64,000 nt of DNA, from positions 744,001-808,000 of the forward strand of contig NZ_JAWJZH010000001.1 in NCBI RefSeq assembly GCF_033063295.1, given 5' to 3'. The notes below the pieces were generated by a model. The model did no database searches, was not told the DNA's origin, and worked only from the letters and a program-made list of their open reading frames with translations. The position numbers and the translations under genes are program-made. The DNA is from Nitrosomonas sp. Is35 (lineage in GTDB: Bacteria; Pseudomonadota; Gammaproteobacteria; Burkholderiales; Nitrosomonadaceae). Below, piece by piece: positions 1 through 7,895 of this stretch (within the stretch, counting starts at the first letter, position 1; every line of letters starts with the position of its first letter).

Positions 1-607
1 AATTTTCGACGCTTTCACCGATTTTCTCGACGAAGCGTACCCAGGACAACCCGGTGAACTGGCTGAAGCCGACGGCGATGAGGATCAGCAAGGTCAGTGT
101 CGCGCCGGTAAAGCCGAGAATTTGCGACAGATAATGACTGATGGTGTTACCCAGCATGCCGCCCGGCATCAGCGGCAGGGCAATATTGATGGAATAAAAC
201 CGCAGTGACTCCAGCCCGCTGCTGGCGGCCAGCAGTAAGAAAAAACCGCCCAAGGTCAGAAACAGGGAATGACGGTCAAAAATGCCGGCGCTATCGATGC
301 GGCGGTAGCTCCAGGCAATTGCGGACAGAAAGAATGCCACCCACCACCATGCCGATGCGCCGAATAAATACAGCAGCAAATCGGCCAGCCAAGCGCCGGC
401 GTGTCCCCCGGCGTTCTGGATTTGATTGAAATCGCCGCTATGCGACCAACCCGCATCGCCGCGGTCGTAACTGAAAAATATCAGCACCAGATAAAGCGCC
501 GCGCCCATCAGCATCAGCAAACCGGATTCCCGCAATAACCGGGCTACTCTGGGTGAGAAGGAATGGCCGCTTGATTTTTTGGCCATCGGCTTGTTTATTA
601 AACTCAT
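1..607 (-). CDS. ftsK: DNA translocase FtsK, N-terminal membrane part (cut by window edge)
   Basis: This is the 5' end of a minus-strand gene whose remainder lies left of the window. The 202 visible residues start MSLINKPMAKK and hold four hydrophobic spans, as in the FtsK 4TM domain that anchors the translocase at the division septum. The loop after the first span reads SYDRGDAGWSHSG, close to the DPGWS signature of FtsK, and is followed by QNAGGHAGAWLADLLLYLFG, also typical. In the family the missing C-terminus carries the RecA-like motor and gamma domain that pump DNA toward dif during division. The ATG at 605-607 is preferred over one at 584-586 because a GAGA stretch precedes it. The motor itself cannot be checked here. 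Confidence 0.88.
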   Translation of the reverse strand, partial: MSLINKPMAKKSSGHSFSPRVARLLRESGLLMLMGAALYLVLIFFSYDRGDAGWSHSGDFNQIQNAGGHAGAWLADLLLYLFGASAWWWVAFFLSAIAWSYRRIDSAGIFDRHSLFLTLGGFFLLLAASSGLESLRFYSINIALPLMPGGMLGNTISHYLSQILGFTGATLTLLILIAVGFSQFTGLSWVRFVEKIGESVEN

Positions 608-785
608 GGGTATCTCAGAAATGAATCATTGTGTCTGACGGATACGCTGGATTATATAAGAGAATGTGCAGTAATTTCTTTAATGCAGCAGTAAATGCAT
701 TTATTACTGTATTAACAGCGGGTATTGATGTGTGGTACGCCGCGCTTGGCGAGCTCGAACGTGCAAAAAGCACACGCTAAAAAGC

Positions 786-1727
786 TTAAACGGTGTCTGT
801 CGATCTTGAGCGCGATAAAATGGCAGGAACCGTCGATTTATCTTTATTGACGATCTGCGGCAGCGTGGAAACCTGGTTTCCGCCATTCCGCTTTGCGGCA
901 AATAGCGCATCTTCGGCACGTTTACACAATTTTAACTTGTTATCGGTTTCATCCAGCATGGCAATGCCGATGCTGACCATGATTTTGTTTTCAGTGTTTT
1001 TGTCCATTTTGGCGGAAACTTTTTTGCGCACCGATTCGCATACTTTTTTCGCCTCGCAGAGATCCGTTTCCGGAAATAAAATAGCAAATACATTGATATC
1101 AATGCGATAGAACAGATCGGTGATTCTGATATTGGTTTTGATCTCGTGAGAAATTTGTTTTATCGAATCATTCTTGTTTTTGTAATCGTAGTTATCGCTG
1201 AATAGCTTAAGCAGATCGAGATCGATGATGGCGATGGAGAAGCTCCGGTGATACCGTCTTGAACGTAAGATTTCGGTATCCAGTTCCGACTCAAAAGCTT
1301 GTCTGTTTTTATATCCGGTGATTGGGTCAATCAGCACCTGGGTCAGCAAAGTGGACATGTCGATATTCGTTTTTTTGATCTTGATGACCATCAATGCGGA
1401 GCAAACAATCAATAACAAAGTCAGCCCGCGATTAAACAATACGACATTCATCGGCATCAAAATACCGGGAGATTGATAAAAGCCAACGATGGTAAGAATA
1501 AACGTCATTGCGGCAATGCAATAGGTAAACCCGATTCCGCTCACCCAGAGGCTGGCGAATACCACCAGCACATACGGTACCGCAGCGGCGACTCCCAACG
1601 GCGTATTTAAGTCAATGACAAAAATGCACAGCATTAAAGCTATGACAATAAACATGTTTGCCTGAATTGCACATTCTCTGAATAGGACTTTCAAAGCGGC
1701 TGCTGCTGAGATAATTTGGCTACGCAT
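786..1727 (-). CDS. Membrane protein with degenerate GGDEF domain
   Basis: A 313-residue protein with several hydrophobic spans in residues 20-118 followed by a GGDEF-fold domain. The domain opens with DPITGYKNR (134-142), matching the DxLTGLxNR start of diguanylate cyclases, and keeps an IIDLD strand near residue 170. The signature loop, normally GGDEF, reads DINVF at 210-214 after YRI, so the glycines and acidic residues that bind GTP and metal are lost. The family makes cyclic di-GMP, but this copy is probably inactive and may act as a sensor or effector. It lies upstream of ftsK on the same strand with a 178 bp gap. No partner gene is adjacent. Confidence 0.8.
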   Translation of the reverse strand: MRSQIISAAAALKVLFRECAIQANMFIVIALMLCIFVIDLNTPLGVAAAVPYVLVVFASLWVSGIGFTYCIAAMTFILTIVGFYQSPGILMPMNVVLFNRGLTLLLIVCSALMVIKIKKTNIDMSTLLTQVLIDPITGYKNRQAFESELDTEILRSRRYHRSFSIAIIDLDLLKLFSDNYDYKNKNDSIKQISHEIKTNIRITDLFYRIDINVFAILFPETDLCEAKKVCESVRKKVSAKMDKNTENKIMVSIGIAMLDETDNKLKLCKRAEDALFAAKRNGGNQVSTLPQIVNKDKSTVPAILSRSRSTDTV

Positions 1728-1936
1728 GGTTTGTGTTTTAATTTGTAAAAAAGTCGGGTTGCTTATTTTACGGTTTCAGGGAATTAAACTTTATAACGAA
1801 TAAATGCATAACTAAATTGATAACAATCAATTTATTATACATTCTTTTAAAAATTAGATTGTAAATTTCGCATATAAATTTATGCCAATAAATGAGAATT
1901 TGTCATTGCCTTGCCAGTAGTGATTGGGTCCGGCGA

Positions 1937-2461
1937 TCACTGCTCCAATCGGATAATACGTGTTCCGGCTAACCGGTCATGAAGATACTGGCGATCGCGA
2001 TCGAATAATGCCCAAATGAATCCGGAGCCAAAAATAAGAATGCTGATGAGTACGAGTTGATAGTAAGAAATAAAATGAATGGGAAAGACCCAATCGATAA
2101 CGACAAAGATGAATATACCCATTAAAGAAAATAAGTAACGGGTAATGGCCTGTTTTTTTGTCAGGCCGCGGCCATCCGCGGTGACAAGCCGCATCTTCCA
2201 GGTTTGCATCGCGAGCGTTTGTCCGCCATGGGTCCAGAACCAGGTAAAGTAGTAGCCCATGATGGCAAACAGATAGCATTGAAAAAGCGGCTTGAAGTAA
2301 GCAGCTTGCGTGTCGGCGAAAATAAAATGAAAAATGAAACTGGCGATAAATAAAACAGCCAATATCAAAAGAAAATCATAAATCAGGCAGACGATGCGGC
2401 GCCAGAAACTAGGTGTGGAATAGGTCATGTTAATTGTTGTAAATGAAAGTGATGAAACCAT
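1937..2461 (-). CDS. RDD family membrane protein
   Basis: A 174-residue membrane protein of the RDD family. It begins its conserved part with PSFWRRIVCLIYDFLLI, where the Arg-Asp-type pair of the first helix gives the family its name (here R and D separated as RRIVCLIYD), and ends with an IWALFDRDRQYLHDRLAGT segment typical of RDD proteins. Three to four transmembrane spans are visible. Members have no single agreed function; some affect ion homeostasis or envelope processes. The start may be the internal Met of MTYSTPSF at 2428 rather than the MVSS codon at 2461. It is transcribed away from tonB, with the tonB promoter region between them. Confidence 0.8.
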   Translation of the reverse strand: MVSSLSFTTINMTYSTPSFWRRIVCLIYDFLLILAVLFIASFIFHFIFADTQAAYFKPLFQCYLFAIMGYYFTWFWTHGGQTLAMQTWKMRLVTADGRGLTKKQAITRYLFSLMGIFIFVVIDWVFPIHFISYYQLVLISILIFGSGFIWALFDRDRQYLHDRLAGTRIIRLEQ

Positions 2462-2540
2462 CCGCGCGATGACTGCAAATGAATCGTCCAGAATCGATCA
2501 CATTGTATGTTGAAATGGAATTTAATATAAGCTTTGGTTA

Positions 2541-2569
2541 TTGATAATTATTATCGTTTTCGTTAAAAT
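2541..2569 (+). promoter_or_regulatory. tonB promoter with overlapping Fur box
   Basis: TTGATA at 2541-2546 and TAAAAT at 2564-2569 are separated by 17 nt, a good sigma-70 match. The perfect palindrome GATAATTATTATC (2543-2555) overlaps the -35 and spacer and equals the 6-1-6 Fur core GATAAT-N-ATTATC. Iron-bound Fur should therefore block this promoter. The leader to the tonB ATG is about 150 nt. Confidence 0.72.
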
Positions 2570-2727
2570 GTTTATTTGACTGGCTTAATCTGAATCAATG
2601 CGCGTTTAATTGCAGTGTAGCGTAGTTCTCAGGGATTGTTGCCGGTGAGTCAAAAATCAAAATCAGCGGTATCCGGCGTATTTTAGATCAAGTAAATAAG
2701 AAGTTTGTCTGATTTGTCTATTCTGTA

Positions 2728-3435
2728 ATGCATTCACTATCCCGGAAAAATATTGACTATTTAGGGCAGCAGCAGCACTTTATTTCATTACCTGGGCTGT
2801 TGTTTGTACTCGTTGTCCATGCCGCGCTATTTTATTTTTTATGGCATCAGCGTTTGATTCCAAACCCGGAACAGGCACTGACATTGTTTGCCGAATTGAT
2901 CACACCACCCGCGCCGGTTACGCCGCCTAAAGCATCGCCCGAACCGGCGCCGGTTAAGCTCCAGCCGGTAAAGAAGCCGGTGGTCAAACCAAAACAGGAA
3001 CAGCTGGTAGCGAAATCCCCGAAAGTCTCCGAAAAGAAACAAGCAGAACCGGCGCCGAAACCGGTGCAAGAGCCGGTGACCGAGCAGGTGACAGCAGCGC
3101 CGCCCGTGGTTGAAGCGCCACCCAAGCAAATGCCAACAGCACCAGTGGCTCTGTCTTCGGAGTTGTCGGTATCCTGTCCCAAATTAACGCCACCCGAATA
3201 TCCTGCCATTTCCCGGCGCATGGGGGAAGAAGGGAAGCTGGTGTTGCGTGTGGAATTGGATGAAAACGGGCATATCGATAATGCCAAAGTGCTTAACAGC
3301 AGCGGCTATGAACGGCTTGACGCTGCCGCGCTGAGCGCGGTGAAGAGCTGGCAATGCAATCCATCGTTGCGTGACGGCCAGCCGGTCCGGGCTGTTGCCT
3401 TACAACCCTTTAATTTTGTACTGCAAGGAAATTAA
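2728..3435 (+). CDS. tonB: TonB family energy transducer
   Basis: A 235-residue TonB. One hydrophobic anchor spans about residues 20-40, followed by a long Pro/Lys/Glu-rich spacer (about 50-140) that bridges the periplasm, and a C-terminal TonB domain (about 150-235) containing YPAISRRMGEEGKLVLRVEL and VKSWQCNPSLRDG. In the family this domain contacts the TonB box of outer-membrane receptors and transmits proton-motive force from ExbB/ExbD. exbB starts 3 nt after the stop and exbD follows, so the three form an operon. A Fur-type palindrome overlaps the upstream promoter, which implies a role in iron or siderophore uptake. No receptor gene is present in the window. Confidence 0.93.
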   Translation: MHSLSRKNIDYLGQQQHFISLPGLLFVLVVHAALFYFLWHQRLIPNPEQALTLFAELITPPAPVTPPKASPEPAPVKLQPVKKPVVKPKQEQLVAKSPKVSEKKQAEPAPKPVQEPVTEQVTAAPPVVEAPPKQMPTAPVALSSELSVSCPKLTPPEYPAISRRMGEEGKLVLRVELDENGHIDNAKVLNSSGYERLDAAALSAVKSWQCNPSLRDGQPVRAVALQPFNFVLQGN

Positions 3436-3438
3436 TTC

Positions 3439-4200
3439 ATGGAACAAGGGCTTGGTTTTTCTCATTTTCTCGATCAGATTGACGGCGTAGGCATGAGCGT
3501 GCTGGTGTTGCTGCTGTCGCTCTCGGTGGCGAGCTGGTATCTGATCATCACCAAAAGTATCGCCAATTTGATGGCAAAACGCCGTGCCGAGGCATTTTTA
3601 AAACACTTCTGGAGTTTCGATTCGTTGGAGGCGGTGCATGTCGAATTCAGAAATGCCGCGCCGGATAACGCCTTTGCGGAGCTTGCCAAACTGGGCATTG
3701 ACGCGGCGGCTGATTCCAAAATCCACAGTTCGCACAAATTGGCTGCCGCGGGTGGAACCAGCGAGTTTCTGACACGGACCTTACGTAACGGTATCGATCA
3801 GGAAGCGACGCGGGTTGAAAACGGCCTCACGTTAATCGCAACAGCCGGTTCGGCCGCGCCTTATATCGGTTTGTTTGGAACCGTCTGGGGTATTTATCAC
3901 GCGTTGATTCAGATCGGACTTTCCGGTCAAGGCACCTTGGACAAAGTGGCCGGTCCGGTCGGCGAAGCGTTGATCATGACCGCGCTGGGGCTGGCAGTGG
4001 CCATCCCGGCGGTGCTGGCTTATAACGCTTTTGTCCGCCGTAACCGTATCTGGCTCGCGCGCTTGGAAGCTTTTGCGCATGATCTGTTCATACTGATCAC
4101 CGTCGGCGATAACAATGAACCGCCGGAAGCCGCATCGCAATCGGCAGTTACGGCTGCAGTTCCCGGAACTGCCGATATCGCGATTGAAAGGGGGCAATAA
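3439..4200 (+). CDS. exbB: TonB-system proton channel subunit ExbB (MotA/TolQ/ExbB family)
   Basis: A 253-residue ExbB. A first hydrophobic span near residues 17-38 is followed by a cytoplasmic stretch, then two spans in the region around residues 135-200 that hold the family core TAGSAAPYIGLFGTVWGIYH and GPVGEALIMTALGLAVAIPA. ExbB pentamers surround ExbD and convert proton-motive force into movement of TonB. It sits between tonB (3 nt upstream) and exbD (2 nt downstream) in what is clearly one transcript. The C-terminal tail (EPPEAASQSAVTAAVPGT) is not part of the conserved core. Confidence 0.94.
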   Translation: MEQGLGFSHFLDQIDGVGMSVLVLLLSLSVASWYLIITKSIANLMAKRRAEAFLKHFWSFDSLEAVHVEFRNAAPDNAFAELAKLGIDAAADSKIHSSHKLAAAGGTSEFLTRTLRNGIDQEATRVENGLTLIATAGSAAPYIGLFGTVWGIYHALIQIGLSGQGTLDKVAGPVGEALIMTALGLAVAIPAVLAYNAFVRRNRIWLARLEAFAHDLFILITVGDNNEPPEAASQSAVTAAVPGTADIAIERGQ

Positions 4201-4202
4201 GA

Positions 4203-4622
4203 ATGGCGTTCGGAAGCATGCAGGATAGCGGGCGCCAGGCGCCCATGTCGGAAATCAATGTGGTGCCGCTGGTGGATGTCATGCTGGTGCTATTGATCAT
4301 TTTCATCATCACGGCTCCGCTGCTGACGCATTCCGTCAAAATCGATCTGCCGAAAGCGGAAAGCAATCCCAATATTACCCAGCCTGAACATGTCGAGCTG
4401 GCGATTCGCGCGGATGGCAGTCTTTTCTGGAACGGTGAGCCGGTGTTGCAGGAACAGCTGGCACCGCGCTTTGCCGCAAAAGTAGCACAAGCACCCAATA
4501 CCGAATTGCACATTCGCGCCGATAAGCTGGCGCATTACGAACATGTCGCCCGGCTCATGAGTATTGCCGCCAAGTCTGGTTTGACAAAAATCGGTTTTAT
4601 TACCGATCCGTCCGAGCAGTAA
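4203..4622 (+). CDS. exbD: TonB-system subunit ExbD
   Basis: A 139-residue ExbD/TolR family protein. A short N-terminus ending in APMSEINVVPLVDVMLVLLI carries the essential membrane Asp of the family within the single transmembrane helix. The periplasmic part follows, with HIRADKLAHYEHVARLM typical of the ExbD fold. It is the last gene of the tonB-exbB-exbD operon. Its stop lies just before an 18 bp perfect palindrome shared with the convergent ATPase gene. Confidence 0.94.
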   Translation: MAFGSMQDSGRQAPMSEINVVPLVDVMLVLLIIFIITAPLLTHSVKIDLPKAESNPNITQPEHVELAIRADGSLFWNGEPVLQEQLAPRFAAKVAQAPNTELHIRADKLAHYEHVARLMSIAAKSGLTKIGFITDPSEQ

Positions 4623-4635
4623 AAGCAGTTCAAGG

Positions 4636-4661
4636 CCGATGATGCAGATCTGCATCACCGG
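4636..4661. terminator. Palindrome between convergent exbD and P-type ATPase genes
   Basis: TGATGCAGATCTGCATCA at 4640-4657 is a perfect 18 bp palindrome, and after one mismatch it is extended on both sides by CCG/CGG. It lies between two convergent stop codons. A bidirectional termination hairpin is the likeliest role, although there is no T-tract and a hairpin would have an almost absent loop; a protein-binding palindrome is the alternative. Confidence 0.4.
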
Positions 4662-4666
4662 TTAAG

Positions 4667-7174
4667 TTAATCGCTACGTTGTTGGGAGGGTATTTTTTGC
4701 TTTTGAAAGATACTCAATCCATCGGCGCGGCCGAGCAAAGTCAATGCCGCAGCGATCATTCCGCTGGCAATAACCAATAACCAATCGTCAACATGCAGCG
4801 GTGCGAGGTGCAGAAATCCGGCCAGCGCAGGGATCTGCACCAGCACGTATGACAATCCAATGGTGAGGCTGACGATGTACCACGCAGCACGTGAATGCAT
4901 GCGGCTCAACACGGTAGTGATTCCAATGCTGGCAGCGATCAAGGTCACCAATGCCATCGCACGGGCATGATCGACATCGTATCCAGCCCCCAGGCTGCGG
5001 ATGTAAGCCAGCGTCACGATCACAGTTATGGTTAATCCCGCCAATCCCATCACGAACCACTGCCAACTGCTGAAAAAGCGCAATTGCTTTGAGGGCGGCT
5101 GGTACACCAATTTTTTGTTGCCGGCTATCTCCTGAAATACCAGCATTGCAGTGGGATGAATGATGAGTTCCAGCCAGACGATATGAATGGGCAAATATAG
5201 CATCGGGTATCCAGCCAGCGGAATGAGCGCGGCGGTGAGCACGAGCGGTAAATGAATCATCAGCAGATATTGGAAGCTCAGCTGCAGGTTGGTGAATAAT
5301 TGCCGCCCTTCGGCGATGGCTTGCACGATACTGTGGAAATTGTCGTCAAGTAACACGATCGCGGCGACTTCGCGTGCGCTGCGGGTGCCGCGTTGTCCCA
5401 TCGCGATACCGATGTCGGCCGCTTGCAGGGCAGGTACATCGTTAATGCCATCGCCCGTGACGGCGACGATTTCTCCGCTGTTTTGCAGCGTTTGCACCAG
5501 TAGCAATTTTTGTGCGGGCACGGCGCGTGCGATCACATCGATGTTGCGCAGAACATCCGATTCACCGCGCGCCAACTGGGTTTGGATTTCATCCGCGGTT
5601 ACCACCTGCGGTGTGGCTCCACCTAAACCGATTTCTCTGGCGATTGCGCGCGCAGTGGCGGGATGATCCCCGGTTATCATGATGATGCGGATCTGTGCAT
5701 CGCTGCATAAGCGTACTGCTTCGGACACGCCTTCGCGTACCGGATCCTCGAATGCCAGTACACCGGCGAAAATGAAATCGCGGTCCGGTTCGCCGCCATG
5801 CCAGCTCGCGCCATCGATTGTCTGCCAGGCGCAGGCGATTACTTTGTGGCCGCTGCCGGCCAGCTCATCGACGCGTTGTTGCCAGCCGGTAAGTGCCGTT
5901 TCATCAAGCTTGCAGCGCGCCAGCACAATTTCCGGAGCACCCTTGACTACGGCGAGCAGCGCATCGTTGGAGCGAATGATGGCGGCTTCGCATTTGCGGT
6001 CTTCGGTAAATGGAAAACTGTCAACCACTGCGGCATGCAATGGTGTTGCCAGCGAATTGAGAATGGCCAGATCGACCGGATCGCTGGTTTCGTGGCGCGA
6101 GGCCAGCGCGGCAATTTCCAGCAAGCGCGCTTCGCTGAAACCTTGTGCCGGATAACGGTGCGATAACAGTAAGCGGCCTTCTGTCAGTGTGCCGGTTTTA
6201 TCGGAGCAGATACAGGATACGCGGCCAATGTTTTCGACTACGACAGCGCGCCGTACCAGGGCTTGCCGCTTGGCTAAGCGGTAGACACCAACGCCGAGGA
6301 AAAAGGTCAGAACAACCGGAAATTCTTCCGGCAATGCAGCCACTGCAAGCGTTACCGCACTCAGTAGCGCATCCACTAAACCGTGCCCTTGCTCCCAGCG
6401 CACCCACGCTAAGCCCAAACAGATGACAGCGGCTGCAGCCAGCAGTATTGCGACGAGGTTGCTGACGGCACTTTGCAGCGGTGTGCGGGCATGCGTGCCG
6501 AGCATCGCCGAATGCACGATTTCACCATAGAGGGTTTTTACGCCGGTGAAAATAATGCGCAAGCGGACGTTTCCCTTTAACAGGCGCGTACCGGCAAATA
6601 GCCAGGATTCACTGGCGATGTGCGCGGCGTGTTCCTGATGTGGCAAAGCGGCTACGGCGATTTTACGTACTGGGAAGGCTTCTCCCGTCAGCAACGATTC
6701 ATCGCATAATACATCGTCGGCATATTCGATCAGTCCATCGGCAGGGCATGATTCGCCCGAGCCGAGCAACACCAAATCGCCGGGAACCAGTTCTGCCGCA
6801 GCGATCCGCTGCTGTTGACTATCGCGTATCACGGTAGTTTGTGCTGTCAAACAATCGCTCAGGCTGGCAATGGATGCTTGTGTGCGCCGGTGCAGATAAG
6901 CATCCATACCGAGAAAAGGAATCAGCGCCACGAGCAGAATTGCGGCTTCGGTTAATTCTCCAACGATCAAAAACAACGCGCTGGTGCCGAGCAGGAACCA
7001 TAGCATCGGATCTCGCAAGGTATTGCGAAGAATATCCCGCCAGCCCGTTGGCGGCATTTCAACGATGCGATTATCGCCATATTGCTGCTGGCGAATTTTT
7101 ATTTGTGCGGAATCAAGCCCATCTTGCAATGAGCCGGGAATATTCAGACGATCCGGGGGCGCGTAGCGCAGCAT
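4667..7174 (-). CDS. P-type cation-transporting ATPase (P2-like)
   Basis: An 835-residue P-type ATPase with family domains in order: N-terminal cation-ATPase segment (about 1-50), two membrane spans (about 58-95), actuator domain with TGE at 163-165, membrane spans around 240-300, phosphorylation motif DKTGTLT with Asp325, nucleotide domain, GDGIND hinge, and a C-terminal group of membrane spans. The membrane motif in the fourth helix reads PEEFP (282-286) where Ca2+ pumps usually have PEGLP, and the actuator loop reads TGEAFP rather than TGES. The overall layout fits P2 (Ca2+/H+-like) pumps, but the ion cannot be assigned. The gene stands alone, convergent with exbD. Confidence 0.87.
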   Translation of the reverse strand: MLRYAPPDRLNIPGSLQDGLDSAQIKIRQQQYGDNRIVEMPPTGWRDILRNTLRDPMLWFLLGTSALFLIVGELTEAAILLVALIPFLGMDAYLHRRTQASIASLSDCLTAQTTVIRDSQQQRIAAAELVPGDLVLLGSGESCPADGLIEYADDVLCDESLLTGEAFPVRKIAVAALPHQEHAAHIASESWLFAGTRLLKGNVRLRIIFTGVKTLYGEIVHSAMLGTHARTPLQSAVSNLVAILLAAAAVICLGLAWVRWEQGHGLVDALLSAVTLAVAALPEEFPVVLTFFLGVGVYRLAKRQALVRRAVVVENIGRVSCICSDKTGTLTEGRLLLSHRYPAQGFSEARLLEIAALASRHETSDPVDLAILNSLATPLHAAVVDSFPFTEDRKCEAAIIRSNDALLAVVKGAPEIVLARCKLDETALTGWQQRVDELAGSGHKVIACAWQTIDGASWHGGEPDRDFIFAGVLAFEDPVREGVSEAVRLCSDAQIRIIMITGDHPATARAIAREIGLGGATPQVVTADEIQTQLARGESDVLRNIDVIARAVPAQKLLLVQTLQNSGEIVAVTGDGINDVPALQAADIGIAMGQRGTRSAREVAAIVLLDDNFHSIVQAIAEGRQLFTNLQLSFQYLLMIHLPLVLTAALIPLAGYPMLYLPIHIVWLELIIHPTAMLVFQEIAGNKKLVYQPPSKQLRFFSSWQWFVMGLAGLTITVIVTLAYIRSLGAGYDVDHARAMALVTLIAASIGITTVLSRMHSRAAWYIVSLTIGLSYVLVQIPALAGFLHLAPLHVDDWLLVIASGMIAAALTLLGRADGLSIFQKQKIPSQQRSD

Positions 7175-7325
7175 CTTAAATGTTGATTCGGGTTGGCCTG
7201 AAACAGTATGGGTAAGCTACATCAAAGCAATTATTGTGAACGATAACCGCGCTGACTGATGTGACTGTTGCGAAAAGATTGGAGCTGTGGTGATGAGAAT
7301 TGCTTCTCTGCATAATCCGCAATAA

Positions 7326-7361
7326 AAAACGGCTCCTCATAACTGCTAGGAGCCGTTTGAT
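7326..7361 (-). terminator. Rho-independent terminator of the small lipoprotein gene
   Basis: Left arm AAACGGCTCCT (7327-7337) and right arm AGGAGCCGTTT (7348-7358) form an 11 bp stem with a 10 nt loop. Read on the minus strand the stem is followed by a run of T, so it terminates the lipoprotein gene that ends at 7376. Confidence 0.75.
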
Positions 7362-7375
7362 AATCGCTCAACCGA

Positions 7376-7531
7376 TTATTTTTTACCGGCGTCGGCACCC
7401 AGTCTTTCGCCTGACTCAGGATCTTTATATAAGCTTGGCGGTTTGTTATAGGGTTTTGGCTCGCCACATCCAGCAAGTATGGCTGTGGCTGTAAATGCGA
7501 AAAAGACGATAGCTAAGAGTGAGTATTTCAT
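7376..7531 (-). CDS. Small lipoprotein, unknown function
   Basis: A 51-residue protein beginning MKYSLLAIVFFAF with a signal peptide and the lipobox LAGC, so the mature lipoprotein is only about 30 residues (CGEPKPYNKPPSLYKDPESG). An in-frame upstream ATG at 7556-7558 exists, but the one at 7529-7531 is chosen because AAGGAG lies 7 nt before it and the signal peptide starts there. A strong terminator follows the stop, so the gene is an independent unit. The family is not recognised; tiny lipoproteins of this kind can be anchors or entericidin-like peptides, but nothing here decides it. Confidence 0.72.
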   Translation of the reverse strand: MKYSLLAIVFFAFTATAILAGCGEPKPYNKPPSLYKDPESGERLGADAGKK

Positions 7532-7558
7532 GAAAATCTCCTTTGTTATTAAAATCAA

Positions 7559-7895
7559 AAATTGTTTATCAACAAATTTAATGTCACGTTGGAACTTAAT
7601 CAGCTACAAGTCATATCCGGAATCTAATTCAGCATTAAACTATCTTTCGCAGAAAAAGACCTTTTTAGAAGATCAAATGATTGTGCAACCTAAGAATCTT
7701 CTAAACAAGATATGGTTTCATCACGAATAAGAAAATTACTTATTCCTAGTAAGGATAACACTAAAAAAAAAAGTATGGAATATATTACCAACTCTGCCAG
7801 CCTGGAAAATCAACCGTGGGCATAACGAATCAGTAAGTCGGTTTGCAGCCAAAAGCAATAATTCAGGAACAAAACCGGAAAGTTATGCCGTTCAG
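7559..7895. other. AT-rich intergenic region with a 10 bp inverted repeat
   Basis: No convincing gene is seen. TTTAGAAGAT (7664-7673) and ATCTTCTAAA (7696-7705) form a perfect 10 bp inverted repeat with a 22 nt spacer, which could be a weak hairpin or operator. Open frames on the plus strand lack a ribosome site of their own and look random. Confidence 0.4.

Noticed and set aside
7479..7730. 83-residue plus-strand frame over the small lipoprotein promoter
   Set aside because: Overlaps the lipoprotein start on the other strand, with no ribosome site and no protein-like composition.
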